From Metellina segmentata (taxonomy: Eukaryota; Arthropoda; Arachnida; Araneae; Tetragnathidae): a stretch of DNA of 64,000 nt. Made by a program: the position numbers and the translations under genes. The notes beneath the pieces were generated by a model that was not told the DNA's origin, did not search any database, and worked only from the letters and a program-made list of their open reading frames with translations. Location of the stretch: the NCBI GenBank assembly GCA_947359465.1, contig OX375878.1:71849916-71913915 (forward strand), written 5' to 3'. Positions 9,333 through 20,400 of the stretch are shown one piece after another (the stretch's first letter is position 1; every line of letters starts with the position of its first letter).

Positions 9333-10720
9333 CACTGCTGGCCACCGTAAATGCAACACACTGAAGGAAGCATGCAAATAATATGAAATTTACAACATGC
9401 ATTAGCGGAGGTGAGATATGCAAATGATTAGAATTTCAGAACAGACGCACATCACGCGCGCCTGTGGCGCCACTTCGAAGCGCTATTTAAGGCTTGGAGA
9501 TTTCGACGATTTCAAGTACGGCAATTGTGTTTTTCTTGTGGTTTAAAAAAAAAACCCGATCAATTATGCCTCGTAGAAAACAGCGATCATCTTTTGATCA
9601 AGTATCCGAGTTCGACAGAGGAAGGATAGTGGCCAACCGAGATTGTGGATTATCTTTCAGGGAAATCGGTAGTCGTGTTGGACGAAACCAAACAACTGTA
9701 ATGCGGATATGTGATCGTTGGATGCAGAATTGGATGCATTCACCTCAGTGCACCACTTCACGTGATGACAGGCATATTGTGCGTATGGCAGTGACGGATC
9801 GCTCAGCCACATCACGAACCATAGCACAGCACATTCAGTCTGTAACGCATCATCCAGTGTCTGCGCGTACCATTCGACGCCGTTTACAGCAGAGTGGTCT
9901 GTCCGCAAGACGTACATTGCTTCGTCTACCCATGACGCAGAACCATAGACGTCTCAGCCGCCAATGGTGCGATGAAAGAAGGATGTGGACGGCAGAATGG
10001 AATGAAATTGTCTTTACTGACGAGTCACGCTTCTGTCTACAACACCACGATGGTCGGATTCGAGTCTGGAGACACCGTGGAGAGAGGATGCTGAACAGCT
10101 GCGTTATGCACCGCCACACTGGTCCTGCACCGGGTATTATGGTATGGGGCGGTATTGGATTTCACTCTCGCACTCCTCTAGTTCGCATTGCCGTTACTTT
10201 AAACAGCCAGCGCTACATCTCCGAGGTGTTGGAGCCAGTTGTCCTTCCTTACCTTCAGGGCTTGCCCACAGCCATATTTCAACAGGATAATGCGCGACCG
10301 AACGCGGCACGCACTGTCCAAGGGTTCTTCGTCAATCGCCAGATTGAATTGCTTCCCTGGCCAGCTCGCTCTCCGGATCTTTCGCCGATAGAAAACATGT
10401 GGTCCATGGTTGCTCAACGATTGACCCAGATTACATCCCCAGCTGCCACACCAGATCAACTTTTGCAACGTGTGGAAGCTGCTTGGTCTGCTGTACCCCA
10501 AGAACACATCAAAGTCTCTTTGAATCAATGCCGAGGCGTGTGGCAACGGTGATCTCCAACAATGGCGGCTACTCTGGCTACTGATTTTGGTAGGAACCAC
10601 ACTTCACAGAAGTCTATAAATTTAATCATTTGATACTTGGTCAACATGTTATCTACAAAATAAATTTTGCTGTGATATCTATTGTCTTTCTCGGTGTTGC
10701 AATTTGGGTGGCCAGCAGTG
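9333..10720 (+). mobile_element. Tc1-like DNA transposon, full length, 1388 bp
   Basis: Both ends are CACTGCTGGCCACC in inverted orientation. Flanking TA dinucleotides at 9331-9332 and 10721-10722 are the target duplication. TGCAACAC follows each terminus a few bases further in. The element carries a transposase of ordinary length. This is the best-preserved element in the window and probably one of the youngest. Confidence 0.96.
9566..10552 (+). CDS. Tc1-like transposase, near-intact
   Basis: The product is 328 residues from the Met at 9566. I chose that start because MPRRKQR is the usual beginning of this family; an upstream ATG at 9494 adds 24 atypical residues. Residues 13-53 form a first helix-turn-helix (FREIGSRVGRNQTTV) and about 64-116 a second. 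The catalytic DDE domain has D152 in FTDESRF, D241 in FQQDNARP and E276 in SPDLSPIENMW, giving the DD34E spacing of Tc1. It should cut and paste the element into TA sites in the nucleus. Near codon 315 the frame appears shifted by a 1-bp deletion: the family-like tail SMPRRVATVISNNGG lies in the next frame and ends at 10584, whereas this frame ends in CRGVWQR. The catalytic core is unaffected. Whether the altered tail abolishes activity cannot be judged here. Confidence 0.95.
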   Translation: MPRRKQRSSFDQVSEFDRGRIVANRDCGLSFREIGSRVGRNQTTVMRICDRWMQNWMHSPQCTTSRDDRHIVRMAVTDRSATSRTIAQHIQSVTHHPVSARTIRRRLQQSGLSARRTLLRLPMTQNHRRLSRQWCDERRMWTAEWNEIVFTDESRFCLQHHDGRIRVWRHRGERMLNSCVMHRHTGPAPGIMVWGGIGFHSRTPLVRIAVTLNSQRYISEVLEPVVLPYLQGLPTAIFQQDNARPNAARTVQGFFVNRQIELLPWPARSPDLSPIENMWSMVAQRLTQITSPAATPDQLLQRVEAAWSAVPQEHIKVSLNQCRGVWQR

Positions 10721-10722
10721 TA

Positions 10723-11703
10723 GTTCATATTTTCTAATTTTAATAGTAAATCTTCTTTGTATTCATAATATTAAATAAGATTAGCGGAATCGAAAAAACA
10801 ATGTTCTAAACAAGGTGGGATGCATGCATTGATATTTCATGAAGGATCTGTCATCTCCACCAGGGTACCATCTAACCTGGTTCTGAGACCTGGGTCCAAG
10901 TGCAAATGCATTACATGTTGGTACATGAGTTCGGAGCATTGACACCAACACAACAACACTACAAACATTAAACGCAATGTACAATAAAAGCGAAAATAAT
11001 AAATAAATAGACCCATAGAAAACAGTCAAAATTTTCCTAAGACAGATTTTACCAGTACAGAAGAACAAGATGTGCTCCAATGTTTCTTTGTTGTCTAGGC
11101 AAACAAAAGAAATCTATCTTTTCTTTCACAAATTGTACATCTAGAACACAATGCAACCCGCCCAATTTGGAACGTGAATTAGACTCCTAATTGTATCAAT
11201 TACTAAATTCTATCTCAATTATTTTCCTTTTACAAAGTGCATTGTCACTTCCTTTAACATTCGTACCCTCATAGCTCTCTTACAATCATTAAATTCTCTA
11301 ATAATTCTGATGTGGAGGTCAGCAGTTTTCTGCCAGGTACTCCGTAATTAATACGTCCGTTCCGAATTACAATAAACATAATAAAATAATAATATTTTCA
11401 CCTAGGAAACAGAGTGCACATTACCGAAACTTTTCACATCCCTTTAGATCTCGAGTCGAGTACCATAGTACCAGTTAACCCATTCCCTCCTAGTTGGTTA
11501 TGATGATTTAACTATATTTTTTTCTTGGAAAACTGCACTCTTCAACCTGCATGTAAAGAAGCCCCACGTTCCTGATATAGCTGTCGATTTTACCCGCTGT
11601 GTTCCGAATGCAGCTCAGGATAACACAGCTTTTATTAGATCTATCCCTTCGTTCCATAGGCTATGGGTGTGGGAAATAGTTTGCCTTTAAAAATTGTATT
11701 ATT
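10723..11703. other. No recognisable gene; one dispersed-repeat copy
   Basis: A 99-codon minus-strand frame at 10781-11080 has a hydrophobic N-terminal half but no family I know. About 11540-11640 resembles 12090-12185, sharing TTTTACCCGCTGTGT and GCAGCTCA or ACAGCTCA, so this is one of two copies of an unclassified dispersed repeat. Confidence 0.4.
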
Positions 11704-11860
11704 CAGGGCGTCAAGATTTAAATCAACGATTAAAATCATGATTTTAATCAAATGATTTTTTTAATCATTTGATTAAAGTCATTGATTAAATCCCACATCA
11801 TTGATTAAATCACACATTAAAAATCATTGATTTAAATCACACACAATAAATCTTACATCG
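11704..11860 (+). mobile_element. Truncated hAT-like MITE with ATTGATTAAATCA repeats
   Basis: The left end CAGGGCGTCAAGATTTAAAT looks like a hAT terminus. It runs into AATCATGATTTTAATCAAAT and several copies of CATTGATTAAATC(A/C)CACA. The matching right terminus is absent; the sequence instead joins a Harbinger-like terminus at about 11861. Confidence 0.5.
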
Positions 11861-11892
11861 TACTTTGAAAAACCGGATGTGTGTACCGGGCC
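11861..11892. mobile_element. Isolated Harbinger-like MITE terminus
   Basis: AAAAACCGGATGTGTGTACC then GGGCC matches, in reverse complement, the ends of the MITEs at 3753 and 46694. It is followed by TAA (11893-11895), the expected 3-bp target. The other end is not present nearby. Confidence 0.6.
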
Positions 11893-11933
11893 TAAGGTGT
11901 ACAATTATAAATGCCGTGTCCAGGGCTCTTTAG

Positions 11934-12185
11934 TCAAAGCGTTACGAGATTTTTGAGTAGAGTAGCATTGCTTTGACATTGCAACATATTTAAGGACTGT
12001 TCTAGAAAGCCATACCTATTGATTGAAAGACTCTTAGAAAAGATTCCATAGGTCAAAAAGGTCGAAAGTGGCTTGAAGTCATGCAGGAAAGCCTGGCACC
12101 CTTCAAACTGTATGTAAATAGCTCCCACGTTTCTTCTAAAGCAGTCTGTTTTACCCGCTGTGTACAAAACACAGCTCACGATTTA
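11934..12185. repeat. Unclassified dispersed repeat
   Basis: The right part (AACTGTATGTAAATAGC, CCCACGTT, TTTTACCCGCTGTGTAC, ACAGCTCA) matches about 11540-11640, and the left part matches about 7611-7690. No ends, target duplication or protein were identified. Confidence 0.5.
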
Positions 12186-12810
12186 TTTACGCAGCTCGGA
12201 AAACATCATGGGAAAACTACCGGGCGACTGAGGACATAAAAAACAGCAACGCATAAGTAACGACCCTTCTGTGGGTCCCCCATCGCAATAAATCGCAGTT
12301 CGCACCATTGGCCACAAGGTTCTCCACCCTCCCCTCGTGGGTCGAAGAGACGACAACTCTAACTAGCACCAGACGGAATTATTGCATTCAGGGCATACAT
12401 GAATTCGTGACATAACCTACATTTCTGTTTAGATATTCCACTAACGTCAACGTAAATATACATTTCGCTCAGGTTAAAAGTGTGTGAGTTAACAAAATGC
12501 GATTTATGGCACGAGCTCGTTCGCAGGAACCGGAAAACGTGTACAATGATGATTTAAAAAAAAAAAAATATTTCACCATAAAAAAAATCCGCGAACTGTT
12601 GTGATTCTCTTCTCTTTGACTCGTGAATTAAAATAAGCGGAGGAGTGAAGGAGGAAGAGTTAAGAGAAACAGGCGTGATATTTCAGCTGCACACGTCGAA
12701 AGTAGGCTTGAGGTAAAGAAATTCGCGTACTTTCTAACGAACCGTGGAGGAAAGGGCAGGAAAACAGAATACTTTTCTTTTCGGATTTCTAATCAAGGGT
12801 CAAGAACATT
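12186..12810. other. No recognisable gene
   Basis: Mixed-composition sequence with no element termini or domains visible. It leads directly into the satellite array. Confidence 0.35.
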
Positions 12811-13915
12811 ACATGTAAATATGGTCAGCGGGTACGCAGTAGAAAAGCTGAAGAATAGTTAAGTGGGTGAGAACTAAACAACCTTCTTTAACCAGAACCA
12901 CAAAAAATTAATCCAGAGCGGTTCTTAACTTCATAAGCCGTTGTTGGTTGGTCACGTAAATATGTTCAGCGGGTACGTAGAAGAAAGGCTGAAGAATAGT
13001 TAAGTGGGTGAGAACTAATAAACCTTCTTTAACCAGAATCATAAAAAATTAACCCATAGCAGTTTTTTAACTTCATAAGCCGTTGTTGGTAGGTCACGTA
13101 AATATGTTAAGCGGGTACGTAGAAAAAAAGGCTGAAGAATAGTTAAGTGGGTGAGAACTAATCAACCTTCTTTAACCAGGACCACAAAAAAATAATCCAA
13201 AGCGGTTCGTTGTTGGTTGGTCACGTAAATATGTTAAGCGGTACGCAGTAGAAAAGCTGAAGAATAGTTAAGTGGGTGAGAACTAAACAACCTTCTTTAA
13301 CCAGAACCACAAAAAATTAATCCAGAGCGGTTCTTAACTTCATAAGCCGTTGTTGGTTGGTCACGTAAATGTGTTCAGCGGGTACGTAGAAGAAAGGCCG
13401 AAGAATAGTTAAGTGGGTGAGAATTAAACAACCTTCTTTAACCAGAATCATAAAAAATTAACCCAGAGCAGTTTTTTAACTTCATAAGCCGTTGTTGGTT
13501 GGTCACGTAAATATGTTCAGCGGGTACGTAGAAAAAAGGCTGAAGAATAGTTAAGTGGGTGAGAACTAAACAACCTTCTTTAACCAGAACCACAAAAAAT
13601 TAATCCATAGCAGTTCTTAACTTCATAAGGCGTTGTTGGTTGGTCACGTAAATATGTTCAGCGGGTACGCAGTAGAAAGGATGAAGAATAGTTTACTGGT
13701 TGAAAACTAAACAACCTTCTTCAACCAGAACCACAAAAAATTAATCCATAGCAGTTCTTTACTTCATAAGCCGTTGTTGGTTGGTCACGTAAATGTGCTC
13801 AGCGGGTACGCAGTAGAAAGGCTGAAGAATAGATAAGTGGTTGAGAACTAAACAACCTTCTTTAACCAGAACCACTAAAATTAATCCAAAGCAGTTCTTC
13901 ATAAGCCTTTGTTGG
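12811..13915. repeat. Satellite-like array, 8 units of about 141 bp
   Basis: The marker ACGTAAATATG (or a close variant) begins units at 12811, 12954, 13096, 13223, 13363, 13505, 13646 and 13787, so the period is 140-143 bp. The 13096 unit is shorter, about 127 bp, lacking the CTTAACTTCATAAGCC block. Each unit holds CAGCGGGTACG, GAAGAATAGTTAAGTGGGTG, CAACCTTCTTTAACCAGAAC and CGTTGTTGGTTGGTC. Two alternating variants occur (AGAACCACAAAAAATTAATC against AGAATCATAAAAAATTAACC). The last unit abuts a SINE-B 3' end. Confidence 0.95.
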
Positions 13916-14078
13916 TGGGTTGGGTTTTATGACACAAGTGTCATATTCGGACAAACACAAGACAGACAGTGTCAAGTAATGGACATATTCACACAAGGAA
14001 ATTTTACTGACACAGAAGTGCGAAATTTCCCAGAAAAGATTCGAACCTGCGCCACCACAACTTGCAGGGAAGTCCACC
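13912..14078 (-). mobile_element. SINE-B, minus strand
   Basis: Reverse complement shows TGGCGCAGGTTCGAATC (B box), TTCTGTGTCAGTAAAATTTC, CCTTGTGTGAATATGTCC, GTCTTGTGTTTGTCCG, and a 3' end ATAAAACCCAACCCACC. It sits directly after the satellite array. Two overlapping open frames of about 95 codons on opposite strands are chance. Confidence 0.7.
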
Positions 14079-14079
14079 G

Positions 14080-17000
14080 AGTCACGACGACCCCAAAGCC
14101 AAAAGAAGTATTCCAACGGGACTGAATAACTATTCAGTGACGTTGACAAAACGGTTTATAACTATCCGATGAACTGATAATTAAAAAACATTTGTTAAGA
14201 TAATATTTATTATTAAAAAGTTTTCCATTCATTCGATTATATTTTTTCTGCAAATTGATAATAATTTGTATCTGGTTGGACTTTTTTTAAATTTTGTTTT
14301 CACTGGGGAGTATAATATACCTCTTCTAAATCAAAGAATAAAATTAATGATTAATATGTGAAAATTCTTCAAGCTAAATTACAATATACAATGAACTAAG
14401 CTTCAGTAAGCCATTTTGTATAAATTCTAAACTGTAACAGTTTGATAGAAAGAACACGTGAGATTCCTGATCTTTGCCTCTTGCGCCATGGCTTGGCCAT
14501 TTCTGATGTAGACACGAAGCTGTCGATAGAGATAGCATCAAGAGCAAATTTGTTTATTTGTTTATTAGTTTGATTGTTGACTGTTTCATACAAGATAATA
14601 ATTCAATTTTGAAAGTTTGCCTGAATATAGTTGCCCTTTAATAGTTGACAGTTTATCTGCGTCTTTTCCTTCGTATATGAATATGCCCAGATAAACGTTA
14701 TAACTCTACAAATGTTATAGAAATAATAAGGAGTTTTTCTGAAAATGGGGCCCTAGAATACCATTTTGTTTTTCTTTCGAAAATATTCAGACCAGTAGCG
14801 AAGTTTCGCCGTTCTTGTCTACATCAATTTTAAACGTGACCACTTTGTCTGTGGCAGTAATCCCATTAACATTTGTCTGAGAGAAAGCAGGATCTAAGCA
14901 GCTCGATAAGAAATATGTGTGTGTCGTTGTTTACCGTACTATCCTAATATTATAATGAGGATAAAAATATACGGTACTTCTGATCATTCACAACTGTTGC
15001 AGGTTTGTTTTCATGCGGCAAATAATAACTCTTTAAAGAAAATTAATAACAAATTGAGTGAATTTAAACAGATAATTTTATTTTCCAAACTCTACCAAAC
15101 AGCATAACTAGGACGTTTTAATTTTTTAGTTATATCGATTCAACTCAAGTGAACACTGTTTGCAAAGAGGTATCAATATTTTACCACTATCTAATAATAA
15201 CAATTCACTGCTCATGTGGTTAGAAATGTACAACCTCCAAAGTTACACTTGCTTTAGCTTGTAAAGAATTTAAACTCAGCTATCAAAATGATATTCTTCA
15301 TTAAGTCAGGTTTTTTGGCATTTTAAAAAGTCATGTCGTGATATTGATGCACGTTCACGCACGTTTTAGAATAGAAAGTTCCGGAAGTTTTCCACGAGAG
15401 TTTTCAATTTCTTCGGCAAGTGTCGTTTTTCGCTATAACTGTATTTATTTCTATGAACATGCCACAACAACATAAGTTTTTTTTTTCGGTTACAAAAAGT
15501 GAAATTTATCCAACGCGTCAGTTTAGGAATTCTGTTCGTAGTTAGCTACCCCAGTAGCTATACGAAACTGTAAAGAAGAGGTGGCATAAAACGCACAACG
15601 TGAATGCTAATGATTGGTAATAACGCAGGTCACATGTATTAGAGTGAGAAAGGGGGATGATGTTAACTGAGGAAGGAACTAACTACGATAATCAGTTTAT
15701 ATGGGAATTATTTAATACATCAGAGAGACAAGTTACATGTTTTTCCAGTAATAAGATTTGTAGTTGGAAGTTAATCTCATTGTAGAAAACTTCAAGACAT
15801 CCCCGAATTAGGTAAACCCACAATTTTGATTTCTTTTGGCTGATGATTGAAATATTTTACTACACACAAATGTACAAATATGTGTCAAATATTAATGAAT
15901 TTTTGTTAACTCCTGACATTTAAGACATTCTAGGTTAGAACCTATGAAGTCATATAAGGAAACTACAGAGCATAAGTACTATATACCATTCTCACAGTAA
16001 ATGATTCTACTTCAAACCAAAAACTGTTATTGTTTTGCATCTAAAATCTCAGACAGTCTAGGTTTCCTACGTGATGACGTATTTACCGATTTTGATACTT
16101 TATATTTCTCCGTTCGTTTCTTTGACTTTAAAATACTGTTCTTTTTAAAACGAATTTCAGAACATGGAAATGCATGCAATGCAGAACATGTTCCATACTG
16201 CGTGCATATTGTTATGTGTGCATTCCATATTATGTGCACGTGTGCTTCCACGGGAATTTTTTAAAGAAAAATATTAATTTAACAAAAAAAATATTATTGT
16301 GAACATTCATAAATAAACTTGTATTATGATAAACTACGCAATACAAATATTTCTCAACGCACTGCCTACTTCTAGAACAGAAGCATTTCATTCAAATTCC
16401 GATGGAATTTGATAAATGCCTGTGTATATATTACGATTTCATATTACCTGCACTCTAACACTGTAGCTGATTACTACCCATAATGTGTACTTATATTCAG
16501 CCCTGCTTTATTCTTTTATATTTTTCTTACCTGTTAAAGGTTAGTTTGAATTCGTCTTCTAATCGATACATATTTAAAGACATGTATGAACCACAATGAA
16601 TCTTTTTTTTATCATATAATTGAAAAGAGGAAGACAGGAAATTTATTCATTTTAATACTACTTGCAATTGTTTCCGGAAAGTTCGAAAATAACAAAATGA
16701 TAAAAGATCGTAGAGTTATGCTTGTTGAAAGCAACTTAATTGACTATAAATTTGAAAGCAAAGGTAAAATGAAGCCAAGTTAATCAAAGTAAGTGGAAAC
16801 GACGATTAACCTCGAAATAAAATAATTTATAGACATAATATTATTCGACCTGTTTTTGTTCCACATCATCACATTCATTCCGACTGCCAGTTTTAGATGG
16901 CGTTTCACATAAAAATATTATGTATTAATGCGCTGTAATAAAGTTCGAATTCTAAAAATAGATGTCAGGCTCCAAATACTACTTCTAAACGTTAAGAAAC

Positions 17001-17174
17001 TGCCATTGATGTTTTTTCAGATTTCTACTTTGCTATAAATATGAATTAATAAATTTGATCTATACATATTTTATCCAATAGCGGGTATTACATTTCGAGT
17101 TTGTATCTTTTTCAGGCTGTGTATTGAAAATCGCTATCGTGGTGCCTACGGGAGAAAGTTGGTTGATTGCTTTG
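14080..17174. other. AT-rich block, no recognisable gene or element
   Basis: About 3.1 kb without element termini, tandem structure or convincing coding frames. Together with 17241-18338 this is the least repeat-marked interval of the window. Open frames are all under 90 codons. Confidence 0.4.
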
Positions 17175-17240
17175 TATTCTTATGGCCCAAGAGCCATATT
17201 TGACCAAGCTGCGCTTAACACAAAACAACTCTGGGAGAAG
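17175..17240 (-). mobile_element. SINE-B 3' module only
   Basis: Reverse complement reads GCGCAGCTTGGTCAAATATG, GCTCTTGGGCCATAAG, matching the terminal module of SINE-B (compare 4494-4672 and 60598-60655). Confidence 0.5.
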
Positions 17241-18338
17241 ACAGTTGAATTACGTGGTTTTGAGCGAGTCTATTAATTGAATTAGGGGACTGGTGGTAAT
17301 AAACAGATTCCTTCCACATTTGATGTTTGTATCATGGATTCTAGTTATAAGTTCGGTGCCAAAACAGGGGAAAACATCCACAGGCGTAAGCATTGAGGGG
17401 GGAAAACATCCACAGCGATCGCCATTCATGCTTTTTCGTATGGCAGCCTTCTCCTATCGCACTTTATCATTCAGGAATAAACCCAAGATTGACTGCTTTC
17501 TTCGGGGAGCCTAAGAAGAGTTTGACAGGTAGATAGTGTATCTAATTTCTTCTTTTCCTTTAGCTGGGAACTTATTTATTAGGCAGTATCTATCAAAACT
17601 ACAAAATGCACAATATAACAAACGAATAAGCTTGTTTCATATTAAAACTATATAAAATCATATATCACCGGGCACGAAAATGAGTGTATCCCTAACGGTG
17701 TACCGCAGTATGTACTACAAACGGTACACACAGCAAAGAAAGTGTTAAACAGCCCTTTTTATTTATAATGCCTCCATCGCACATTGGGGATACGACCTCA
17801 AAAATTTTTTATTTCTTTTCACAAACACATTCTTGGATACACAAAACTTAGTACAAATTAAATAAAAACAATTCCAAATAATTTTGTAAATTGTTTCGAT
17901 TTTAAATACATATAATCGTGGAAAAAAATGCGAATTTAGAGCTTCGTAATTTTTTTTTATTTTGACAAATATTTTTACTTGTAAGCAAATATGCACCTTT
18001 TTCTAATAATTTTACTTAAATTAGAAACAAATAAATTTAACATTTTCATAAAGAAATTATTTTCAATATTTGCATGACTTATGTATGAAGTCAAAAGTAC
18101 TTTGCAATGCTTCTTCACTCAAAAACATGATGCACTAGCCACCCACATATAGATTTCTAGACTATTTTTAATTTACTAAGAGAATTTATCCGTTTCTTAA
18201 ACCAATTTGACCTAGAGATTAAATGTGTTAACATTACTACTTCTCTTTAGAAAATAGACTTTCATGGTAAAGTGTTTATATCAATTTAGTGTCCGGATGC
18301 CGCCTCGTTATATGTTATCGAATGCATCTCCTGATATG
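17241..18338. other. No recognisable gene
   Basis: AT-rich. A short duplication is visible near 17368-17415 (GGGGAAAACATCCACAG twice). The largest frame, 77 codons at 17763-17996 on the minus strand, shows no domain. Confidence 0.35.
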
Positions 18339-18340
18339 TA

Positions 18341-19656
18341 CAGTTTCTGTTCGCACATTTTTTAGACGATTTTGGTTAGCGGTAATAAAAAATCGTTTGC
18401 TGCAAAAGAAATAATTGCAGTTGTACTATGTTTTTAAAAGTCAAAATTATTGTCTGCGACTTGAGAGGTTTGTTTTTATTCAAAATGGCGTTTTTAACGA
18501 AGCAGTGGTTCGAAGGCTATATTTATGCTCTTTCCGAAGAGAAATATTCATATTCCGTTATCCGTTATGTATCGTTAAGATGTGAGAGTCATGGTTTTGT
18601 GATATCTAAAGAGTCGATAGGTAATATCGTCAACAGGAAAGGAAAAAAACGTCAAATTGGAGCCTCAAGTGGGCCAAAAATTCCAAACAAGTATCCAAGG
18701 AAGAAACGGATTTCTACGACTATTACAAAGGTACGTTGTTTCATGTTAAAAGTAAATCCCCCTAGTCAAAGGACAGTTACAAAATCATTAAAATGCTCGG
18801 TGTCCACTGTAAACAAAATGATAAACGTTGATTTAAATCTTAAGAAAGCGAAAAGACGCAATGTGCATCGTCTTTCTCCAAAGCATATCGCTGAACGCAG
18901 GACACGCTGCCGAATTCTATATGAGAAACACTTATCTAAAGAAAAATGGAAAAAAATTGTCACAATAGATGAATCATGGGTGTATTTAAATGATTGCAGC
19001 AAAAAAAAAAAGAGCCATTTATTATCATAAAAGGGGAGAAATTTTTTTTTAAGTACATGGTCCACAGAATCGAAAGAAAGTTTTTCAAAGGGATTCATGA
19101 ATGTTGCTGGTTTTTCCTATAGTGGCAAATTAAAAATAAAGGGAGTGGGAAAAAATGTCAAGATTAACTCCAAATACTATCAGGAACATATTTTATCGCC
19201 AATTTTTCTGAATGAAGTACCATCGCTTTACCCACAGTGCCATCAATCTGTGGAACTCCATCAAGACAAAGCATGCAGTCACACATCAAAATCCACTGTA
19301 AATTTCCTACACGAAATGGAACAAAAAACCGGTATCAAGGCCATACCCTTCATTGATATCCCTACTAAATCTCCCGATGTATCACCTATGGATTTTTGTG
19401 CTTTCGGACTTTTAAAATCTGCATTATCCAAACGTCGTCCCACAACCCTTACAGGACTCTGGAAAGCTGTTCAGGAGGAATGGGATAGAATACCTCTTCT
19501 GACACTTCAAAGGCATTATTATCCTGGAAATTACGGTGTCGAAAGATAGTTCAGAATAAGGGCTATCAAATAGAACATTTAAAGCACAAGAATTTTATGT
19601 AATTTAGTTTTGTGAACACAATATACATTGTCTAAAAAATGTGTGAACAGCCTCTG
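18341..19656 (+). mobile_element. Mariner-type transposon, DD41D, 1316 bp
   Basis: Terminal inverted repeats CAGTTTCTGTTCGCACATTT and, in reverse, CAGAGGCTGTTCACACATTT, both continuing TTTTAGAC, differ at four positions. TA flanks at 18339-18340 and 19657-19658. A broken transposase gene fills the interior. Confidence 0.92.
18485..19549 (+). pseudogene. DD41D mariner transposase, two homopolymer frameshifts
   Basis: The N-terminal DNA-binding half runs from MAFLTKQWFEG through RTVTKSLKCSVSTVNKM, a helix-turn-helix-like stretch. The first catalytic Asp is in VTIDESWVY. The second is in LHQDKACSH and the third in SPDVSPMDFCAF, with 41 residues between them. That spacing is reported for the rosa/visitor-type mariners, against 34 in classical mariner. 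The frame breaks at the A-run 19001-19011, just after the first Asp, and again at the T-run 19042-19050; it then stays open from 19097 to the stop at 19549. Apart from these two slips the coding sequence is well kept, so either slip could be a sequencing error in a homopolymer. If both are real the copy is dead. Confidence 0.9.
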
Positions 19657-19818
19657 TATTACACACAACCCATTGATTCAAATCGAGTTGTCCTGCATAA
19701 TTTATAATCGCACATATTCACAGCAAAAATTAGTTTACACAACTACTCTATATTTTTATTGAGTTTTATATTCATAAGGAACTTTTAAGAATTGTACTGT
19801 GTGTATTATTTGTAAGGT

Positions 19819-20366
19819 ATGAAAGAGCTTTTCTTGCAAAAGGTATAAAGGAAGATTTGATCAATTTGGCTCAGGAATATGAAGAGCAAATTCCTCCAAA
19901 CACTAAATTTATCGAATTAAAAATTTAATTGTTAATGGTCGAGATTTCGAGGAGCATTTTGTGAGCGAACTACTAAACGGCATTATAAGTGAGCGAACTA
20001 TTAAACGGCAATATAAGTGAGAGAACTACTAAACGGCAATATAAGTGAGAGAACTACTAAACGGCATTTTAAGTGAGAGAACTACTAAACGACATTATAA
20101 GTGAGAAAATTGAACGTGAACAAAAGGAAGAAAGGGACAGAAGAGAAGAAAGGGAAAAAAGGGATAGAAAGGAAGACAAGGACAAAGAAGAAAGGGATAT
20201 AATGGAATGTATAGAAAGGGACAAGGAAGAAAGGGATAGAATGGAACGTGTAGAAAGGGTTAATCAAGAAAGGGATAGAATGAAATGTGTAGAAAGGGTT
20301 AATCACGAAAGGGATAGAATGGAACGTGTAGAAAGTGACAAAAGGGAACACACTAATTGGAATTAA
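19819..20366 (+). pseudogene. Gypsy-type gag N-terminal fragment
   Basis: A frame from about 19832 reads LAKGIKEDLINLAQEYEEQI and PPNTKFIELK, then breaks. The next frame continues with LIVNGRDFEEHFVSELLNGI. After a 28-bp tandem expansion (19961-20100) the frame resumes at 20073 with ELLNDIISEKIEREQKEERD and a long E/R/K/D-rich stretch, probably coiled coil, to the stop at 20366. The same protein start appears on the minus strand at 57343, inside the Gypsy element. No LTR, protease or RT is nearby, so this is an isolated fragment. Family assignment is from that resemblance and from memory of spider Gypsy gag proteins. Confidence 0.75.
19961..20100 (+). repeat. 28-bp tandem repeat, exactly 5 units
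   Basis: The unit is GTGAGAGAACTACTAAACGG then CATTATAA, repeated five times with few changes. It is a multiplication of the gag segment coding VRELLNG-I-I. Because 28 is not a multiple of three, the expansion destroys the frame. Confidence 0.9.
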
Positions 20367-20400
20367 AAATGGCACACAGCGCAGAGAACAAACAAACAAT

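Noticed and set aside
10199..10600. 133-codon minus-strand frame
   Set aside because: It is antisense to the Tc1 transposase coding sequence.
12811..13915. CRISPR-like array
   Set aside because: Units of about 141 bp follow without unique spacers, in a eukaryotic repeat setting; it is a plain tandem repeat.
20085..20399. Minus-strand 104-codon Phe/Pro-rich frame
   Set aside because: Complement of the plus-strand gag coiled-coil region.
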